Shown here piece after piece: positions 1 to 7,066 of a stretch of DNA of 38,809 nt. Positions within the stretch are counted from its first letter, which is position 1, and the number at the start of each line of letters is the position of its first letter. This DNA is from Vescimonas cirricatena (lineage in GTDB: Bacteria; Bacillota; Clostridia; Oscillospirales; Oscillospiraceae), in NCBI RefSeq assembly GCF_020687045.1, contig NZ_JAJEPW010000027.1, positions 1 through 38,809 of the forward strand, in the 5' to 3' direction. A model generated the notes under the pieces. It had not been told where the DNA came from and made no database searches. It saw only the letters and a list, made by a program, of their open reading frames with translations. The position numbers were made by a program, and so were the translations under genes.

Positions 1-663
1 CGCCGCCCGGCCCTGATCCGCGAGGTGGGGGCCCTGACGGCCCCGGTACAGCCAGATGGGGAGCAGGGCCGCCGTGGCCAGCAGCTCCACCGGCAGGGTG
101 ACGCCCCAGAGGGTCATATCGGCGCTGGGCAGCAGCCAGCCGTTGATCACCAGCATGGCCGCCAGCTCCGGAAGCCGCCCTATATGCCATTGGCGGCACA
201 GGGCAAACACCAGCACCGTCAGCACCCCAGGGCCGAAATAGTCGGACTGCAGCGCCTCCCCCAGCAGATAGCCCGCCGCGCCGGCGCACAGTGCCGCCAG
301 CGGCAGGGGGATCTGCATCCGCCGCAGGGCCTCCATGGCCCACAGGGCCGCCGCCGCGATGCAGAAGGTCCAAAGGACGTTCTGGTACCCGGGGTCTATC
401 AATTGGCCGCCTATGGCCAGGTCGAAGGGGATCTCCGACAGCAGGCCGCACAGGGCCAGCCGCAGGAAATACCTCCGGCGGTCGTGGGTCCTGTACCATC
501 CCTCGACCACCTGAAAGGCGAAGATGGGGAAAGCCAGCCGCCCCACGCACCGCATCCAGAGGGCCTGGGGGAAAAACAGATAGCCTATGTGGTCCGCCAG
601 CATGGCAGCCATGGCCAGCAGCTTCAGGTCAAACGCGCTGAGGTCAAGCCGGTTTTTTCCCAT
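1..663 (-). CDS. TraX family membrane protein (partial, C-terminus outside window)
   Basis: The leftward reading frame is open from an ATG at 663 to the window edge, giving 221 codons with no stop. It begins MGKNRLDLSAFDLKLLAMAA and continues with a histidine-containing MLADHIGYLF stretch, WMRCVGRLAFPIFAFQVVEG and FLRLALCGLLSEIPFDL. This pattern is typical of the TraX/acyltransferase-like membrane family (PF05857), and several hydrophobic segments alternate with short loops. The start has a good site (GAGGAGAGG) and lies 9 bp after the stop of the DUF1643 gene, so it is the third gene of the uvrB operon. TraX acetylates F pilin in Enterobacteria, but the role of chromosomal Firmicutes homologues is unknown and I do not infer pilin acetylation. 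A long opposite-strand frame over this region is a GC-rich shadow. Confidence 0.82.
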   Translation of the reverse strand, partial: MGKNRLDLSAFDLKLLAMAAMLADHIGYLFFPQALWMRCVGRLAFPIFAFQVVEGWYRTHDRRRYFLRLALCGLLSEIPFDLAIGGQLIDPGYQNVLWTFCIAAAALWAMEALRRMQIPLPLAALCAGAAGYLLGEALQSDYFGPGVLTVLVFALCRQWHIGRLPELAAMLVINGWLLPSADMTLWGVTLPVELLATAALLPIWLYRGRQGPHLADQGRAA

Positions 664-672
664 GGCCTCTCC

Positions 673-1332
673 TCATACCCGCTTCCGGCGGCCCCGGGGA
701 GCCGCGGCGGCCCGGGCCTGCTGGGCCAGGACGTATGCCTCCGGGTCGAAGGGCTCCGTGACGGAGTCCGCCCGCAGGTACAGGGGGTGGTGGGGATGCC
801 CGGCCTTGGAGCGGCGGCCGCAGGTGACCCATTGGGCGCCGTATTCCCGGCCCAGCGCGATCATATCCTCCAGACAGGTCCAGAGGTAGTCCCGTTTTTC
901 GATGATGGTGCCCCAGGCGGCCCACACCACCGGCCGGGGATTCAGGGACAGGGCATAGGCAAAGGCCCGCATGTTCTCCCGGTGCAGCTCCGGGTTGCAG
1001 GTCCTCTCCATGTCGTCCGGCGACGTGGCCCGCTGGGCGTAGACATTGAACATGATGAACGAGTCGAAGCCGTTGTTCCGGGCTACCCGCTCCACGCTTT
1101 GCAGGGTGGGGTCCAGGTCCCCGGGCCGGGCGGTGGAGGGGTTGATGCCGATGCAGATCAGGGGCTTTTTCCCCCGGGTGCCCAGGATATACCGGTACTC
1201 CGTGTATTGGTTGGGCACGAACAGCCATTGGGACACGTCATAATCCGGGCTGGGGCGCAGGGCGCGCTCCAGCTGGGTGTCGAAGCGGATATCCCCCAGG
1301 CGGCGGATATCCACGGTGGGAACGTGGGGCAT
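673..1332 (-). CDS. DUF1643 domain-containing protein
   Basis: This 219-residue soluble protein carries the DUF1643 (PF07799) signature. It has a core of LICIGINPSTARPGDLDPT (about residues 58-76), then the VARNNGFDSFIMFNVYAQRA region and a WAAWGTIIEKR segment near residue 140. Length fits the family. The ATG lies 9 bp after the uvrB stop, and its GAGG ribosome site overlaps that stop codon (TGAGG), so translation is probably coupled to uvrB. The biochemical function of DUF1643 is unknown. Operon membership with uvrB might suggest a nucleic-acid role, but that is only positional inference. Confidence 0.85.
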   Translation of the reverse strand: MPHVPTVDIRRLGDIRFDTQLERALRPSPDYDVSQWLFVPNQYTEYRYILGTRGKKPLICIGINPSTARPGDLDPTLQSVERVARNNGFDSFIMFNVYAQRATSPDDMERTCNPELHRENMRAFAYALSLNPRPVVWAAWGTIIEKRDYLWTCLEDMIALGREYGAQWVTCGRRSKAGHPHHPLYLRADSVTEPFDPEAYVLAQQARAAAAPRGRRKRV

Positions 1333-1341
1333 GGCGAATCC

Positions 1342-3306
1342 TCATTTCTCCCCCCGCAGGGCGATGATCTGATCGCGCAGCAGGGCGGCGTATTCAAACT
1401 CCAGCATCTTGCTGGCCTCTTTCATTTCCTTCTCCAGGCGGCGGATGGTGGCCTCCCGCTCGGCATCCGTCAGTTTGCGGCGGCTGGCCTGCTGCTCCTG
1501 CTGGGCATCCTTGGAGATCTCCAGCACCTTGCGCACGTCCTTGCGGATGGTCTGGGGCACGATGCCGTGGGCCTTGTTATAGGCGTCCTGCTTCTCCCGG
1601 CGGCGCTGGGTCTCGTCCATGGCCGCCCGCATGGAGGGGGTGACGGTGTCGGCATACAGGATCACCAGGCCCTGGGCGTTCCGGGCGGCCCGGCCAATGG
1701 TCTGGATGAGGCTGGTCTCGCTGCGCAGGAAACCCTCCTTGTCGGCGTCCAGAATGGCCACCAGGCTCACCTCCGGCAGGTCCAGGCCCTCCCGCAGCAG
1801 GTTGATGCCCACCAGCACGTCAAATTCGCCCAGACGCAGGTCCCGGATGATCTCCATCCGCTGGATGGCGGCCACGTCGGAGTGCATATACCGCACCCGC
1901 AGGCCCAGGCCCTTCATGTGGTTCGTCAGGTCCTCGGCCATGCGCTTGGTCAGGGTGGTCACCAGGGTCCGCTCATTTCGGTCGATGCGCAGGCGGATCT
2001 CGTCCACCAGGTCGTCGATCTGCCCCTCCACGGGGCGCACCTCCACCCGGGGGTCCAGCAGGCCCGTGGGCCGGATCACCTGCTCGGCCACCTGGTCGGC
2101 GTGCTCACGCTCATAATCTCCCGGCGTGGCGGAGACAAACACCGCCTGGTGATACCGCTCCTCAAATTCCGGGAATTTCAGAGGCCGGTTGTCGAAGGCG
2201 CAGGGCAGGCGGAAGCCGTATTCCACCAGGCTCTCCTTCCGGGCCCGGTCGCCGTTGTACATGGCCCGGACCTGGGGCAGGGTCACATGGCTCTCGTCCA
2301 CAAACAGCAGGAAGTCCTCCGGAAAATAGTCCAGCAGGGTGGTGGGCGGGGAGCCGGGCTCCCGGCCGGAGATCACCCGGGAATAGTTTTCGATGCCGGT
2401 ACAGTAGCCCAGCTCCCGCATCATCTCCAGGTCATACCGGGTGCGCTGGTCAATGCGCTGGGCCTCGATGAGCTTGCCATGATCCTCAAACCACTTTTTC
2501 CGCTCCGCCAGCTCCTTTTCGATCTCCTCCGCCGCCCGCTCCATCTTGTCCTTGGTGGTGACGTAGTGGCTGGCGGGATAGATGGCCACATGCTGGAGCA
2601 CCCGCTGGGCCTGACCGGTGACGGGGTTGATCTGGGAAATGCGGTCGATCTCGTCGCCGAAGAACTCCACCCGGATGGCGTAGCCGTTGGCATATACCGG
2701 ATAGATCTCCACCGTGTCCCCCCGAACCCGGAACATATTCCGGTCAAAGGCGATGTCGTTGCGCTCATAGCGGATTTCCACCAGCTTGCGCAGCAGCTGG
2801 TCCCGGGGGTACTCCTTCCCCTGGCGCAGGGAGATCACCATGTTGGCATAGTCGATGGGGTCCCCCAGCCCGTAGATGCAGGACACCGACGACACCACGA
2901 TGACGTCCCGCCGCTCAAACAGGGCGGCGGTAGCGCTGTGGCGCAGGCGCTCGATCTCGTCGTTGATGGCGGCGTCCTTTTCGATGAAAGTGTCCGTGTG
3001 GGGGATGTACGCCTCCGGCTGATAGTAGTCATAGTAGGACACGAAGTATTCCACGGCGTTTTCCGGGAAGAAGGCCCGGAACTCCTCGCACAGCTGGGCC
3101 GCCAGGGTCTTGTTGTGGGCCAGCACCAGGGTGGGCCGCTGGACCCGCTCGATGACCTTGGCCATGGTATAGGTCTTGCCGCTGCCGGTGACGCCCAGCA
3201 GCACCTGGTCCCGCAAGCCGTTTTCGATGCCGCTGGCCAGGGTGTCGATGGCCTGGGGCTGATCCCCGCTGGGGGTGTATTCCGATACCACCTTGAATTT
3301 TCCCAT
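1342..3306 (-). CDS. uvrB: UvrABC excinuclease subunit B
   Basis: This 654-residue protein is full length for UvrB. It is the DNA damage-verification helicase-like subunit that receives lesions from UvrA and recruits UvrC in nucleotide excision repair. Visible landmarks are the Walker A loop GVTGSGKT (residues 38-45), the damage-probing beta-hairpin YYDYYQPEAYIP (about 91-102), the Walker B variant LFVDESH, helicase motifs VSATPGDYE and QTIGRAARN, and a C-terminal UVR motif (about 616-654) for UvrC contact. The start is preceded by GGGAGG. An upstream promoter and a LexA-like box lie at 3345-3397. The gene is strongly GC-rich, like ychF and unlike the island, and it heads an operon with the DUF1643 and TraX-like genes. 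Confidence 0.98.
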   Translation of the reverse strand: MGKFKVVSEYTPSGDQPQAIDTLASGIENGLRDQVLLGVTGSGKTYTMAKVIERVQRPTLVLAHNKTLAAQLCEEFRAFFPENAVEYFVSYYDYYQPEAYIPHTDTFIEKDAAINDEIERLRHSATAALFERRDVIVVSSVSCIYGLGDPIDYANMVISLRQGKEYPRDQLLRKLVEIRYERNDIAFDRNMFRVRGDTVEIYPVYANGYAIRVEFFGDEIDRISQINPVTGQAQRVLQHVAIYPASHYVTTKDKMERAAEEIEKELAERKKWFEDHGKLIEAQRIDQRTRYDLEMMRELGYCTGIENYSRVISGREPGSPPTTLLDYFPEDFLLFVDESHVTLPQVRAMYNGDRARKESLVEYGFRLPCAFDNRPLKFPEFEERYHQAVFVSATPGDYEREHADQVAEQVIRPTGLLDPRVEVRPVEGQIDDLVDEIRLRIDRNERTLVTTLTKRMAEDLTNHMKGLGLRVRYMHSDVAAIQRMEIIRDLRLGEFDVLVGINLLREGLDLPEVSLVAILDADKEGFLRSETSLIQTIGRAARNAQGLVILYADTVTPSMRAAMDETQRRREKQDAYNKAHGIVPQTIRKDVRKVLEISKDAQQEQQASRRKLTDAEREATIRRLEKEMKEASKMLEFEYAALLRDQIIALRGEK

Positions 3307-3344
3307 AAGCGCCTCCCGGATGCAGTATTCTGTCGTAGTACTCT

Positions 3345-3373
3345 ATTGTAGCACCATTATTTTTATCTGTAAA
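3345..3373 (-). promoter_or_regulatory. sigma-A promoter of the uvrB operon
   Basis: On the minus strand a -35 TTTACA (3373-3368) is separated by exactly 17 bp from a -10 TACAAT (3350-3345), about 40 bp upstream of the uvrB start. A perfect 6+6 inverted repeat (ATCTGT/ACAGAT, 3365-3378) covers the -35. Confidence 0.75.
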
Positions 3374-3383
3374 CAGATTTTTT

Positions 3384-3397
3384 CAAACAAATGTTCT
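3384..3397. promoter_or_regulatory. LexA (DinR) box-like site
   Basis: The sequence CAAACAAATGTTCT resembles the Gram-positive SOS box CGAAC-N4-GTTCG. It keeps AAC-N4-GTTC, with the flanking G positions changed. It lies 10 bp upstream of the uvrB -35. uvrB is a classical SOS gene in Bacillus, which supports the reading. The imperfect left half-site keeps confidence moderate. Confidence 0.42.
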
Positions 3398-3440
3398 GGA
3401 TCTGGCCCAGGGCGGCAGGCATGTGTTGATAAGAGCAGCA

Positions 3441-3466
3441 GGGACGCGGCAGAATGGCCGCGTCCC
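3441..3466. other. Perfect 10-bp hairpin in the chromosomal left flank
   Basis: GGGACGCGGC (3441-3450) pairs perfectly with GCCGCGTCCC (3457-3466) around a 6-nt loop. Neither side has a good T-run, so it is a weak terminator candidate. It lies 46 bp outside the left attachment repeat. In an uninterrupted chromosome it would fall in the region upstream of ychF, so it could be part of the original ychF leader. Confidence 0.5.
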
Positions 3467-3511
3467 CGCTATGCTGTTTCTCTATTCCGGCCGGTCACGC
3501 GGGCGATTGGG

Positions 3512-3526
3512 TGAAATTAGGTATCG
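3512..3526 (+). repeat. attL core repeat
   Basis: Fifteen bases here are identical to 37516-37530 at the ychF start. The left copy is embedded in a GTG-initiated stub (GTGAAATTAGG) with no ribosome binding site. This fits an attachment core left behind at the far end of the island. Confidence 0.82.
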
Positions 3527-3608
3527 CCGTACCCGGAAGTCCTTCTAAAAGTTGATAAAACGTTATAAATCCTGATATATCAATGGTTCCAAAGATTTGA
3601 AAAATTAC

Positions 3609-3638
3609 AAAAATCTATATAACTCGATATAGATTTTT
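3609..3638. other. AT-rich perfect 12-bp hairpin near the island left end
   Basis: AAAAATCTATAT (3609-3620) pairs with ATATAGATTTTT (3627-3638) around AACTCG. The A5/T5 ends would make it usable as a terminator in either direction. Its place between the attL core and the arm repeats also allows a role in binding Int, Xis or a bending protein. Confidence 0.55.
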
Positions 3639-3645
3639 ACGCGTT

Positions 3646-3664
3646 TGGTACAGAAATGGTACAG
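3646..3664 (+). repeat. Putative left arm-type integrase sites (TGGTACAG x2)
   Basis: TGGTACAG occurs at 3646-3653 and 3657-3664, an 11-bp period (one helical turn). The right end of the island has TGGTGTA copies with the same 11-bp spacing and orientation. Paired short direct repeats inside both ends are the arrangement of Tn916 DR-2 sites bound by the integrase N-terminal domain. Confidence 0.55.
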
Positions 3665-3715
3665 TAAATTTGCGTGGTTTTTGAGGAAAAATGAGCCCGC
3701 TGCAACGGGGTGAAA

Positions 3716-3745
3716 AAGGCCGGAGGACGTGCGTCCTCCGGCCTT
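3716..3745. terminator. Bidirectional intrinsic terminator
   Basis: A perfect 13-bp stem (AAGGCCGGAGGAC at 3716-3728, GTCCTCCGGCCTT at 3733-3745) closes a 4-nt loop. Read leftward it is followed by a run of U from the A-run 3713-3717. It would stop transcripts leaving the polysaccharide operon before they reach the attachment site. Confidence 0.8.
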
Positions 3746-3796
3746 CTTGTCTGGGCTGTGATGTCAGGCGAAACCGGTGAGTTTGGAGTATCAGAC

Positions 3797-3820
3797 CATT
3801 TTCGTGAGGTCACGAAAATG
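3797..3820. promoter_or_regulatory. 24-bp palindrome, operator-like
   Basis: CATTTTCGTGA (3797-3807) and TCACGAAAATG (3810-3820) are perfect inverted 11-mers around GG. The two-base centre is too small for a stable RNA loop, so a dimeric DNA-binding protein site is more likely than a terminator. No promoter or gene adjoins it on either side. Confidence 0.45.
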
Positions 3821-4127
3821 ATCGTACCGGGAAGCGGCTCGACCGGGAAATCAGGGACTATATGCAGGATTCCCGATTCCAGCGATTTGAAATCTCCCAT
3901 CCGATGCACTGGCCAAAAAAGCGCCCTTTGCACTTTACGGAAACGAGAACGGCCACGCCGAACCGCACCAAGTTACTCGGAACCGCGCACGCCATGCACG
4001 GTTTACAGAAGCGCAGAAGGGTGAAATTCGTTTGCGTGGGAGGAAAAAACTTTGCGGTTTGGGAAGGGATTGAATCTGCACGAGATTTTCAGGGCCTTTC
4101 TTTCCTGCGCCAACCCCCATATTCCAA

Positions 4128-4159
4128 CAGAAGGGCTTTCCGAAACGGACGCCCTTCTG
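4128..4159 (-). terminator. Terminator of the polysaccharide operon
   Basis: CAGAAGGGC (4128-4136) pairs with GCCCTTCTG (4151-4159), with an inner TCCG/CGGA stem. It lies one base beyond the stop codon of the last gene of the leftward operon. The T-run is poor, so the stronger terminator at 3716-3745 may act as back-up. Confidence 0.6.
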
Positions 4160-4160
4160 C

Positions 4161-5900
4161 TTATTTCTTCTCATCTATAATCCCATACAACTTCATCAGC
4201 TCGATGCGCTCTTTTGCCAGCTTGATGGAGCCGGACGCGCTGTTGTCCGCGCCGGACTGCTTTTCTCCGGCGTAGTGGGCGATGCGCTGCACCCACGCCA
4301 CGGGCAGCAGGTACGGGCGCTTTTTGAGGTACGGGTAGCGCCGCTCCAGATACGCCCGCTTGGGGAACACCGTGCGCAGGACACTGCTTTTCTCGCCGGT
4401 GCGGCTGGCCTTGACGGCGTTCAGCGTCACGGTGGACGAGTGCAGGCGGGTGTAGCTGTTGGAGCCGTACACGCCGCCGCAGAGGGCATCGTGCAGCAGC
4501 GGCTCCACGTCTACATCGCCGTCCCACAGCCCGGGCAGGTCAAAGTCGATGTCCAGATACGTCCGGGCGATCCGGAAGGCCGCGGCGGCGAAGGTCGCCG
4601 CGTGGACGCTGGCGCACTGGTCATGCAGGCGCTGCCAGTCGATCTGATCGTGGTACGCCTGCGCCCAGAGGCCGATGTCGCAGAACTGCCGCAGGCCGAT
4701 GCCGCTGTACACAAAGTGCTTGTAGGCGTGCAGAATCAGGTACAGCAGGTGCTCATGGGGCGGCATAGTCAGGAAGCCGTCCACCTCCACGGGGGCGATG
4801 TCCACAAAGAAGTGATTCAGCTCGTCGTGGGCATCCTCAGCGGAATCGAACAGGTGGCGGTGCAGCTCGATGTAAAGCGGGCTGTCTTTTTTTGTGTAGG
4901 ACACCTCGTCCGCCGCGGACAGCTCGTCGGCGGGCGTGTCGGTGGTCAGGCCGTTTGCAAGAAGCGCCTCATGGCAGGCGAAAAATTCGCCCTCCGGGAT
5001 GAACAGGTCGTCGTCCGCGCTGATGCGGTGGTCCCGCAGGGGATAGAGCCTGCTGCAAAGCTGTCCCTTCACCACAACAGGGTGCAGCCCGGCGGCCCGG
5101 AGCCTGCGGTAGAGGTCGGTGAACTCCGCCGAGCGCACGGTCTGGTTCAGCACCTGCCCGATGACCTGCCGCTTGATGGCCGCGAACAGCGGGGCGTTCT
5201 CCCCGGCGGCAGGCGTCTTGCGGACGGTCTCGAAGAGGATGGGCAGCAGCTTCTGCTGGTTTGCCAGCGTGAATATGGCAGGCCAGTCCACGGCCTCCGT
5301 GGGCAGCTCCCCGCCGGAGACGGCAGTCTTGGCAATATGCAGAAATTGCGTTTCTGTGGCAGTCAGGGTCATGGTCGTGGGCCTTTCCTTGTGTTTTTCC
5401 ATGGCGTGGGCCAGCAGCAGCGATGTTGCGCCGACGAACGTCCCCAGCGTGTTGCAGATCACGTCGTCCGTCTCCGCCATGCCGAGGGCGAAGCGGTACT
5501 GCGCGTACTCGATCCCCGCGCTGAGGATGCAGCCGGTCAGCGTCGTGAGGGAAATGCGGAGCCAGCGGTGCCACTTTCGCGGCAGGGCGTTGGACATCGT
5601 CAGCCCCAGCGGGAAGAAGAGAAAGACGTTCATCAGCATCTCCCGGTAAAGCTCCGGCTGCTGCCGCGCGGCCGCAAGCGCGGCGAAGGGGGTGAGGACG
5701 GCGGCGTAAGTCCCGGGCGTGCGGGAGAGGAGGGTGGCGTGGAGGATGATCGCTGCGGACACGCAGAACAGGATCACATTGACGGCGATTCTGACCTTTG
5801 CGCGGAGGCAGTTGCAGAGCACTGTCCATCCGGCAAACGCCAACAGCATCAGGAGGCACACCGTCCATGGATTCATCGCATAGATTTGGCGAAATATCAT
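4161..5900 (-). CDS. VanZ-like membrane domain fused to NTP_transf_5-type nucleotidyltransferase
   Basis: This is a 579-residue two-part protein. Residues 1-170 hold about five hydrophobic segments with VanZ-like features (NVFLFFPLGL, then IEYAQYRFALGMAETDDVICNTLG). Residues 177-579 resemble the uncharacterised nucleotidyltransferase family PF14907, with AAGLHPVVVKGQLCSRLYP, RISADDDLFIP (the acidic pair expected for metal binding), IELHRHLF and HLLYLILHAYKHF. An internal ATG at 5372 with AAGGAAAGG just upstream would yield the second part alone (403 aa), so both forms may be made. The first start lacks a clear ribosome site. It is the last gene of the operon. VanZ relatives affect lipoglycopeptide susceptibility or lipid handling; the role here is unknown, possibly sugar or phosphate modification of the polysaccharide. 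Confidence 0.75.
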   Translation of the reverse strand: MIFRQIYAMNPWTVCLLMLLAFAGWTVLCNCLRAKVRIAVNVILFCVSAAIILHATLLSRTPGTYAAVLTPFAALAAARQQPELYREMLMNVFLFFPLGLTMSNALPRKWHRWLRISLTTLTGCILSAGIEYAQYRFALGMAETDDVICNTLGTFVGATSLLLAHAMEKHKERPTTMTLTATETQFLHIAKTAVSGGELPTEAVDWPAIFTLANQQKLLPILFETVRKTPAAGENAPLFAAIKRQVIGQVLNQTVRSAEFTDLYRRLRAAGLHPVVVKGQLCSRLYPLRDHRISADDDLFIPEGEFFACHEALLANGLTTDTPADELSAADEVSYTKKDSPLYIELHRHLFDSAEDAHDELNHFFVDIAPVEVDGFLTMPPHEHLLYLILHAYKHFVYSGIGLRQFCDIGLWAQAYHDQIDWQRLHDQCASVHAATFAAAAFRIARTYLDIDFDLPGLWDGDVDVEPLLHDALCGGVYGSNSYTRLHSSTVTLNAVKASRTGEKSSVLRTVFPKRAYLERRYPYLKKRPYLLPVAWVQRIAHYAGEKQSGADNSASGSIKLAKERIELMKLYGIIDEKK

Positions 5901-5902
5901 AT

Positions 5903-7066
5903 TTATCGCGTCAGGCGGCGAATGACGCGGGCCAGAAGGCTTCTGTTCCAGCGTTCCTTCGCTGCCTCTTCCTTTGTCGGTTCGCAGCAGGCGGAAACCA
6001 GTTCCGCAAACGGTTTCTGTTCATATCCTGCCCAGAACTCATCGTACCGCGCCGGTTTCTGAATAGGCCGGAGCATAGCAGGATTCCATGTAAGCGCGCC
6101 CTCTGCGGCAGGACAGGTTTGCAGCCCATCCTTGCAGCGTTCCAGCAAAGCGCGGCCTTTCTCGCTGTGCAGCAAAACAAGGGATGTCCCCTGCGGATGG
6201 TAGGCTTCCGGCTGAATACCCTTGACGCCCCAGTAGTCCGCCAATGTGATATCGCTGCACCGCTCGATGCCCTTGAATTTACAATCAAAGCAGGAGCCGC
6301 GGGAATACAGACCTTTGATAAATCCACGCTGATACGGATTCTTGGCAGCGAGCTGTAAAAATTCTCTGCCGTTCTCAAATGCAGCATGGATATGATAGTT
6401 CTCCCATCCGGTTGCTTTCTTGCGGAATGAGAACGATTTCAATTTACTGCCGTTCTGCATTTCCAGCGCGGAGCGGTAATTTTTCCAGACCATAGGGGAT
6501 GGTACACTGTGGCAGGCGGTATCCTGCGTGATCAGCGTCTCATACTCCCGGCCGAGGTAATTCTTTAGTCCGGCCACCTGACACGGCATTCCGCTGAAGT
6601 AGACCCAGCGTCCGGCGGTAAGCGCCGCCTTCACCTGCGCATAGATGCCTGACGGAATGCTGCTCTGCACATATTTGGAGCTGCAAAGCGCAGCAAGCTC
6701 CGCGGCGCTCTCTGCGGCAGTATGTGCCACGTCGAAGTTTTGATCGAACGCCGCGCCGAACACGATACCGCCACGGCGGATGATCTCGGAGGCCAGCACC
6801 GGGAAAATTGCACCGGAAGAGGATGCAGGCAGGAGCGCTTCGTCGTTTGCGTATCCGGTCAGGATCTCCGTGTGGGCCGATACCTGCGGCGGTGTGGAAA
6901 CCGGGCACTTGCGGGCGCAAAGGCCGCAGTCGGTACACGCCGCGGCCTCAACTGCCGGATGGAGAAAGCCGTGTTCGTCCGGCTGCATCTGGATCGCGGC
7001 AGATGGACAAATGGCAGCGCAGCTGCCGCAGCCGGTGCAGATATCAGAAATTTGAGAGATGTTCAT
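5903..7066 (-). CDS. FrhB/FdhB-like iron-sulfur protein of polysaccharide loci
   Basis: This 387-residue soluble protein has two N-terminal [4Fe-4S] motifs, CTGCGSCAAICP (residues 10-21) and CTDCGLCARKCP (44-55). They are followed by the coenzyme F420 hydrogenase/dehydrogenase beta-subunit-like regions (PF04422/PF04432), including KYVQSSIPSGIY, YFSGMPCQVAGLKNYLG and a late cysteine pair in SCFDCKFKGIERCSDITLADYWG. Proteins of this family recur beside polysaccharide pyruvyl transferases in capsule clusters, as here with the 9654-10829 gene. F420 is not expected in Clostridia, so the redox partner is unknown and the family name should not be taken as function. The start overlaps the previous gene's stop (ATGA), indicating coupled translation. 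Confidence 0.85.
   Translation of the reverse strand: MNISQISDICTGCGSCAAICPSAAIQMQPDEHGFLHPAVEAAACTDCGLCARKCPVSTPPQVSAHTEILTGYANDEALLPASSSGAIFPVLASEIIRRGGIVFGAAFDQNFDVAHTAAESAAELAALCSSKYVQSSIPSGIYAQVKAALTAGRWVYFSGMPCQVAGLKNYLGREYETLITQDTACHSVPSPMVWKNYRSALEMQNGSKLKSFSFRKKATGWENYHIHAAFENGREFLQLAAKNPYQRGFIKGLYSRGSCFDCKFKGIERCSDITLADYWGVKGIQPEAYHPQGTSLVLLHSEKGRALLERCKDGLQTCPAAEGALTWNPAMLRPIQKPARYDEFWAGYEQKPFAELVSACCEPTKEEAAKERWNRSLLARVIRRLTR

Larger units (their letters stand above)
3527..4127. other. Left-end non-coding segment of the island (no supported gene)
   Basis: About 600 bp lie between attL and the terminator of the polysaccharide operon. Short frames exist on both strands, but none has a convincing start, ribosome site or recognizable product. 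I see an AT-rich hairpin, two TGGTACAG repeats, a strong bidirectional terminator and a 24-bp palindrome (listed separately). The stretch 3840-4120 may be decayed coding sequence, but I recognise nothing in it. Confidence 0.6.

Noticed and set aside
25..3351. 1108-codon open frame on the plus strand opposite uvrB, DUF1643 and traX-like genes
   Set aside because: It is antisense to three well-supported genes, has a Pro/Gly/His/Gln/Val-rich low-complexity translation, and is expected from GC-rich third positions on the other strand.
3441..3466. Terminator of a rightward gene at the left flank
   Set aside because: No rightward gene precedes it and there is no T-run, so it is listed only as a hairpin.
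3862..4275. 137-codon plus-strand frame in the left-end region
   Set aside because: It reads into the terminator and the antisense of the last operon gene, with no SD or family resemblance; at best a decayed remnant.
4275..6062. 595-codon plus-strand frame opposite the VanZ-nucleotidyltransferase gene
   Set aside because: It has no recognizable domain, the composition of an antisense shadow, and no convincing ribosome site.
5903..7066. Coenzyme F420 hydrogenase function
   Set aside because: The family name comes from methanogen enzymes; nothing in the window suggests F420, and this subgroup is tied to polysaccharide loci.
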